Source: Campylobacterales bacterium
GTDB lineage: Bacteria > Campylobacterota > Campylobacteria > Campylobacterales > Arcobacteraceae
NCBI GenBank assembly: GCA_027064245.1
Contig: JAMOPZ010000376.1
Span: 1 to 8,610 of the forward strand
DNA: 8,610 bases
Direction of reading: 5' to 3'
Numbering within the stretch: position 1 is the stretch's first letter; every line of letters begins with the position of its first letter. The notes below the pieces were generated by a model that saw nothing but the letters and a program-made list of their open reading frames with translations, ran no database searches and was not told the origin of the DNA. The position numbers and the translations under genes were made by a program. This document shows, one piece after another, positions 6,307-8,610 of the stretch.

Positions 6307-7191
6307 ATGAAACAGATAAAAATACTTATTATAAAGTTAGGCTATTCTGAAACTTTAGATCCAGAAATTGGTAAATATGTAAGTTTAGGTGATGTACTTA
6401 GAACTACACCAATTTTAAGTGCATTAAAAGATAAGTATAATAATTCTCATATATCTTGGCTTGTATCACAAGAGGCAGAACCACTTGTTTATAATAATAA
6501 ATTTATAGATAGATTACTTATTTGGGATGATTTTGTACCTTTTCAATTATTAAGTGAAAAATTTGATATAGTGATAAATCTTGAAAAAGTATCAGGTCTT
6601 TGTGCATTAAGTGATAAGATAGAGGCTTGGAATAAATATGGCTTTAGATTTGATAATCAAACAGGAAATTATGATGGATATGAACAAAGTTTAAAGTTAA
6701 TAGACTATATAAATCAAAAAAGTATAGGAAATACTAGTAGCAATTGTTGGCAAAAATCTTTAATAGAACTTCTAGGATTAAAGTGGAAAAAGCAAAATTA
6801 TAGCTTAGGATATATACCTAAAACAAAAGAGATTTATGATGTAGGATTAAATTATCAAGTTGGTAAAAAATGGCCTCAAAAAGCAATGCCTATAAAAAAA
6901 TGGAAAAAATTAACAAAAAAGCTTGATAAAAATAATATTTCATACTCTTGGCAAGAGGGACTTAATAGTATATATGAATATATAGATTGGATAAATTCAT
7001 GTAAAACTATAGTTACTCAAGATAGTTTAGGACTTCACTTAGCCCTTGCTTTAAATAAAAAAGTAATAGCACTTTTTGGACCTACAAGTTCAAATGAGGT
7101 TTGTTTTCATAAAAATAGTGTAGTTTTAAATGCAAAAGATAAAGATATGAATAATATAAAGATAAAAGATATTTTAAAAGGTATAAAATAG
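6307..7191 (+). CDS. GT9-family glycosyltransferase (heptosyltransferase-like)
   Basis: 294 residues. N-terminal IIKLGYSETLDPE (8-20), then SLGDVLRTTPILSAL (26-40), are the GT9 acceptor-domain features, in the subgroup with a lengthened 'KLGYSETLDPE' loop. The C-terminal domain has VGLNYQVGKKWPQK (179-192) and the nucleotide-sugar site QDSLGLHLALALNKKVIALFGPTSSNEV (238-265), where DSLGLH replaces the DTGPMH of classical LPS heptosyltransferases. It lacks a signal peptide and should act on the cytoplasmic face of the inner membrane, transferring a sugar from an activated donor onto a lipid- or protein-linked acceptor. The donor need not be ADP-heptose. It lies between two radical SAM genes, 4 bases after the first and directly touching the second. 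No good ribosome binding site is visible, so coupling to the upstream gene is likely. Confidence 0.85.
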   Translation: MKQIKILIIKLGYSETLDPEIGKYVSLGDVLRTTPILSALKDKYNNSHISWLVSQEAEPLVYNNKFIDRLLIWDDFVPFQLLSEKFDIVINLEKVSGLCALSDKIEAWNKYGFRFDNQTGNYDGYEQSLKLIDYINQKSIGNTSSNCWQKSLIELLGLKWKKQNYSLGYIPKTKEIYDVGLNYQVGKKWPQKAMPIKKWKKLTKKLDKNNISYSWQEGLNSIYEYIDWINSCKTIVTQDSLGLHLALALNKKVIALFGPTSSNEVCFHKNSVVLNAKDKDMNNIKIKDILKGIK

Positions 7192-8253
7192 ATGAAAAAA
7201 GATAATTTTTTAGATGGACATAAGATAAACTATCATTACAAAGAGATAAATGATATGTTTGAAGGTAAACTTAAAGCACCTATTTATGTAGAGATATCTC
7301 CTACTGGTATTTGTAATCATAAGTGTCTATTTTGTCACTATAACTATTTAGGGCATGAAGGAAAGTTTAAAAAAGGTAAGATGTTAGAACTTGTAAAAGA
7401 GTTAGCTAATATAGGTGTAAAATCTATAGTTTTTGCAGGTAATGGCGAGCCGACTTTACATGTAGATACAATAGAAGCTATAAGTTTAGCAAAAAGCTTA
7501 AGCGTAGATGTAGCACTTAGTACCAATGGTGCATTACTAAAAGATGAGCATTTTGAAATACTTGCAAAAAATCTTACTTGGATAAGATTCTCTTTTAATG
7601 CAGGAAGCGATCAAAATTATGCATATGTACATCAAACGAATCAAAGTGATTTTAAAAAAGTTATAGAAAATATAAAAAAACTAAAAACTACTAAAGATAA
7701 ATTAAATAGCAATATTACCATTGGTACTCAGTTTGTACTGATACCTGAAAATAAAGATTTTGCTTTAGAACATGGAAAGATGTTAAAATCTTTAGGAGTT
7801 GATTATTTTAGTGTAAAACATTTTTATGACCATTCACATAATGATTTTGAAGTAAAAGAACAAATAGAAGATAGTTTTATAGAAAACTTATCTAATGAAG
7901 CTAATAAACTTTGTGATGAAAAGTTTAATTTTATAGTAAGAAGTACTACAAACCTTACATCACAAAGAGTTTATACTAAGTGCTATGGATTAGAATTTAT
8001 AGTTTTTATTGATGAAAATGGAGATGTATTTAGTTGTTTTTCACATCAATATGATAAAAAAACTATTATGGGAAATATTTTTGAAAATAGTTTTAAAGAT
8101 ATTTGGAATTCTACACAAAAAAAATATAGTATAGATTATATTAATAATTGTATAGAAAAAAACTCTTGCCAACCAAATTGTAGGCATCATCAGATCAATA
8201 ATTATCTGTGGGATTTAAAAAATCCAAAAATAGAACATATAAATTTTATATAG
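7192..8253 (+). CDS. Radical SAM/SPASM domain protein
   Basis: 353 residues. The [4Fe-4S] motif C41-x3-C45-x2-C48 is within SPTGICNHKCLFCHYNYLG, and GNGEPTLH (83-90) is the SAM-binding motif. STNGALL (110-116) is a typical barrel strand. The C-terminal SPASM-type module has C264, C282 (in FIDENGDVFSC), C320, C326 and C330, with NIFENSFKDIWNS (295-307), a hallmark of SPASM proteins, before the last three Cys. SPASM clusters bind auxiliary Fe-S clusters and substrate. Members modify peptides or sugars, or reduce small molecules. The exact function is unknown. It immediately follows the GT9 gene, with AAAAGG at 7176-7181 ten bases upstream of the ATG. It is distinct from the radical SAM gene at 5424 in length and Cys spacing, so the two are not a simple duplication. 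Confidence 0.9.
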   Translation: MKKDNFLDGHKINYHYKEINDMFEGKLKAPIYVEISPTGICNHKCLFCHYNYLGHEGKFKKGKMLELVKELANIGVKSIVFAGNGEPTLHVDTIEAISLAKSLSVDVALSTNGALLKDEHFEILAKNLTWIRFSFNAGSDQNYAYVHQTNQSDFKKVIENIKKLKTTKDKLNSNITIGTQFVLIPENKDFALEHGKMLKSLGVDYFSVKHFYDHSHNDFEVKEQIEDSFIENLSNEANKLCDEKFNFIVRSTTNLTSQRVYTKCYGLEFIVFIDENGDVFSCFSHQYDKKTIMGNIFENSFKDIWNSTQKKYSIDYINNCIEKNSCQPNCRHHQINNYLWDLKNPKIEHINFI

Positions 8254-8261
8254 GTTATTTT

Positions 8262-8315
8262 ATGGAAAATAAAGTTTTTAAACCAAATGAGTGGATACGA
8301 ATGTATGAGCAGTAA
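8262..8315 (+). pseudogene. 17-codon ORF, possible remnant of a gene start
   Basis: A short ORF begins 9 bases after the radical SAM/SPASM stop and encodes MENKVFKPNEWIRMYEQ followed by a stop at 8313-8315. An alternative reading shifted by one base after MYE continues SKGYN before another stop (8326-8328). The hydrophilic pattern 'F.P.EWI.MYE.SKGYN' looks like the beginning of a larger protein, reminiscent of some methyltransferase starts, that has been cut by a frameshift or deletion. The upstream ribosome binding signal is weak (AGG at 8252-8254). It could also be chance or a very small peptide gene. Confidence 0.3.
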
Positions 8316-8364
8316 GGGATATAATTGAGATTATGAGTTTATATATTTTGAATAAATATTTTGA

Positions 8365-8394
8365 TATAATATCTGTAAAATAAAATACTAGGAG
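8365..8394 (+). promoter_or_regulatory. Promoter -10 box and Shine-Dalgarno for the coiled-coil gene
   Basis: TATAAT at 8365-8370 is a consensus -10, with transcription expected near 8377. AGGAG at 8390-8394 is the strongest ribosome binding site in the window, five bases before the ATG at 8400. A TTGAAT at 8348-8353 is only 11 bases from the -10, too close for a normal -35. The arrangement indicates that this gene has its own promoter, separate from the cassette upstream. Confidence 0.5.
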
Positions 8395-8399
8395 TTATT

Positions 8400-8610
8400 A
8401 TGAAAAAGGTATTTTTTATATTGTTATTTTTAAATTCATTTGTATTTGCAGATAAAACAGATATGATTTTAAATGAGATAAAACAATTACGAATAGATAT
8501 GAACAAGAGGTTTGAACAGGTTGATAAACGACTTGATATGCTGCAACACAATATGGACAAAAGATTTGAGCAAGTTGACAAAAGATTCGAGCAAGTTGAC
8601 AAAAGATTCG
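8400..8610 (+). CDS. Exported coiled-coil repeat protein, N-terminal part
   Basis: Partial: 70 codons from the ATG at 8400 to the right edge, with no stop. Residues 1-17 form a signal peptide (MKK, hydrophobic core, then FVFA) with likely cleavage before D18, so the protein is exported to the periplasm or beyond. After residue 34 the sequence is heptad-repeated: NKRFEQV, DKRLDML, a four-residue insertion QHNM, then DKRFEQV units repeated. Hydrophobic residues (F, V, L) recur at a/d spacing, so a coiled coil is expected. The function is unknown; such proteins may form structural rods or interact with membrane partners. The AGGAG ribosome binding site is strong. Total length cannot be judged. 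Confidence 0.75.
   Translation, partial: MKKVFFILLFLNSFVFADKTDMILNEIKQLRIDMNKRFEQVDKRLDMLQHNMDKRFEQVDKRFEQVDKRF
8502..8610 (+). repeat. 21-bp tandem repeats encoding DKRFEQV heptads
   Basis: Units of 21 bases at 8502-8522 and 8523-8543 are diverged. After 12 non-repeat bases, units at 8556-8576 and 8577-8597 differ by a single T/C base, and a third begins at 8598 and is cut by the window edge. Consensus: GAC AAA AGA TTY GAG CAA GTT. Unit length is a multiple of three, so gain or loss of a unit keeps the frame and changes the length of the coiled coil. Confidence 0.85.

Noticed and set aside
7344..7526. 60-codon minus-strand ORF opposite the SPASM gene
   Set aside because: It overlaps the GNGEP-containing core of the radical SAM gene and shows no features of its own.
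8254..8399. Small RNA or riboswitch downstream of the SPASM gene
   Set aside because: No stable stem or known riboswitch pattern is visible; the region is explained by the short ORF, the -10 box and the ribosome binding site.
8339..8602. 87-codon minus-strand ORF with STCSNLL repeats
   Set aside because: The repeats are the antisense reading of the 21-bp heptad repeats; the plus-strand reading has a signal peptide, a strong ribosome binding site and a promoter, so it is the real gene.

Overview
The window is about three-quarters A+T, with tightly packed, mostly co-directional genes whose starts and stops often overlap. Protein content and gene order point to Campylobacterota (epsilonproteobacteria), most likely an Arcobacter-group organism. 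In particular, mobB, a short class I fbp and a small Cys-containing protein occur in this order, as I recall from Campylobacter. The genus is an inference from style and gene order, not a database match.

Layout: (1) 1-310, minus strand: the first 103 codons of a secreted lipoprotein, probably an alpha/beta-hydrolase-type esterase, running off the left edge. (2) 311-442: a divergent promoter region holding a perfect 14-bp palindrome that overlaps a good sigma-70-like promoter for the plus-strand genes. (3) 443-5337: a long run of plus-strand genes with gaps of 0-12 bases or short overlaps: membrane-anchored TerB/J-domain protein, BFD-like [2Fe-2S] protein, unknown protein, MobB, fructose-1,6-bisphosphatase, a 68-residue Cys protein, prephenate dehydrogenase (TyrA) and a YeiH-family membrane protein. 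This looks like a mixed housekeeping operon (chaperone, Fe-S, molybdenum cofactor, gluconeogenesis, tyrosine synthesis, transport). (4) 5338-5423: an 86-base gap with a possible -10 box. (5) 5424-8253: a compact three-gene cassette of radical SAM protein, GT9 glycosyltransferase and radical SAM/SPASM protein, probably one transcript. (6) 8254-8399: a short intergenic region with a 17-codon ORF that may be a gene remnant, then a promoter and a strong ribosome binding site. (7) 8400-8610: the start of an exported coiled-coil protein built on near-identical 21-bp (heptad) repeats, running off the right edge.

The least explained part is the radical SAM-GT9-radical SAM cassette. Two radical enzymes of different subtypes flank a heptosyltransferase-like enzyme, which suggests modification of a surface sugar, glycan or peptide of unknown identity. 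No tRNA, rRNA, CRISPR array, insertion sequence or clear intrinsic terminator was seen, and no stretch over 300 bases lacks a gene.
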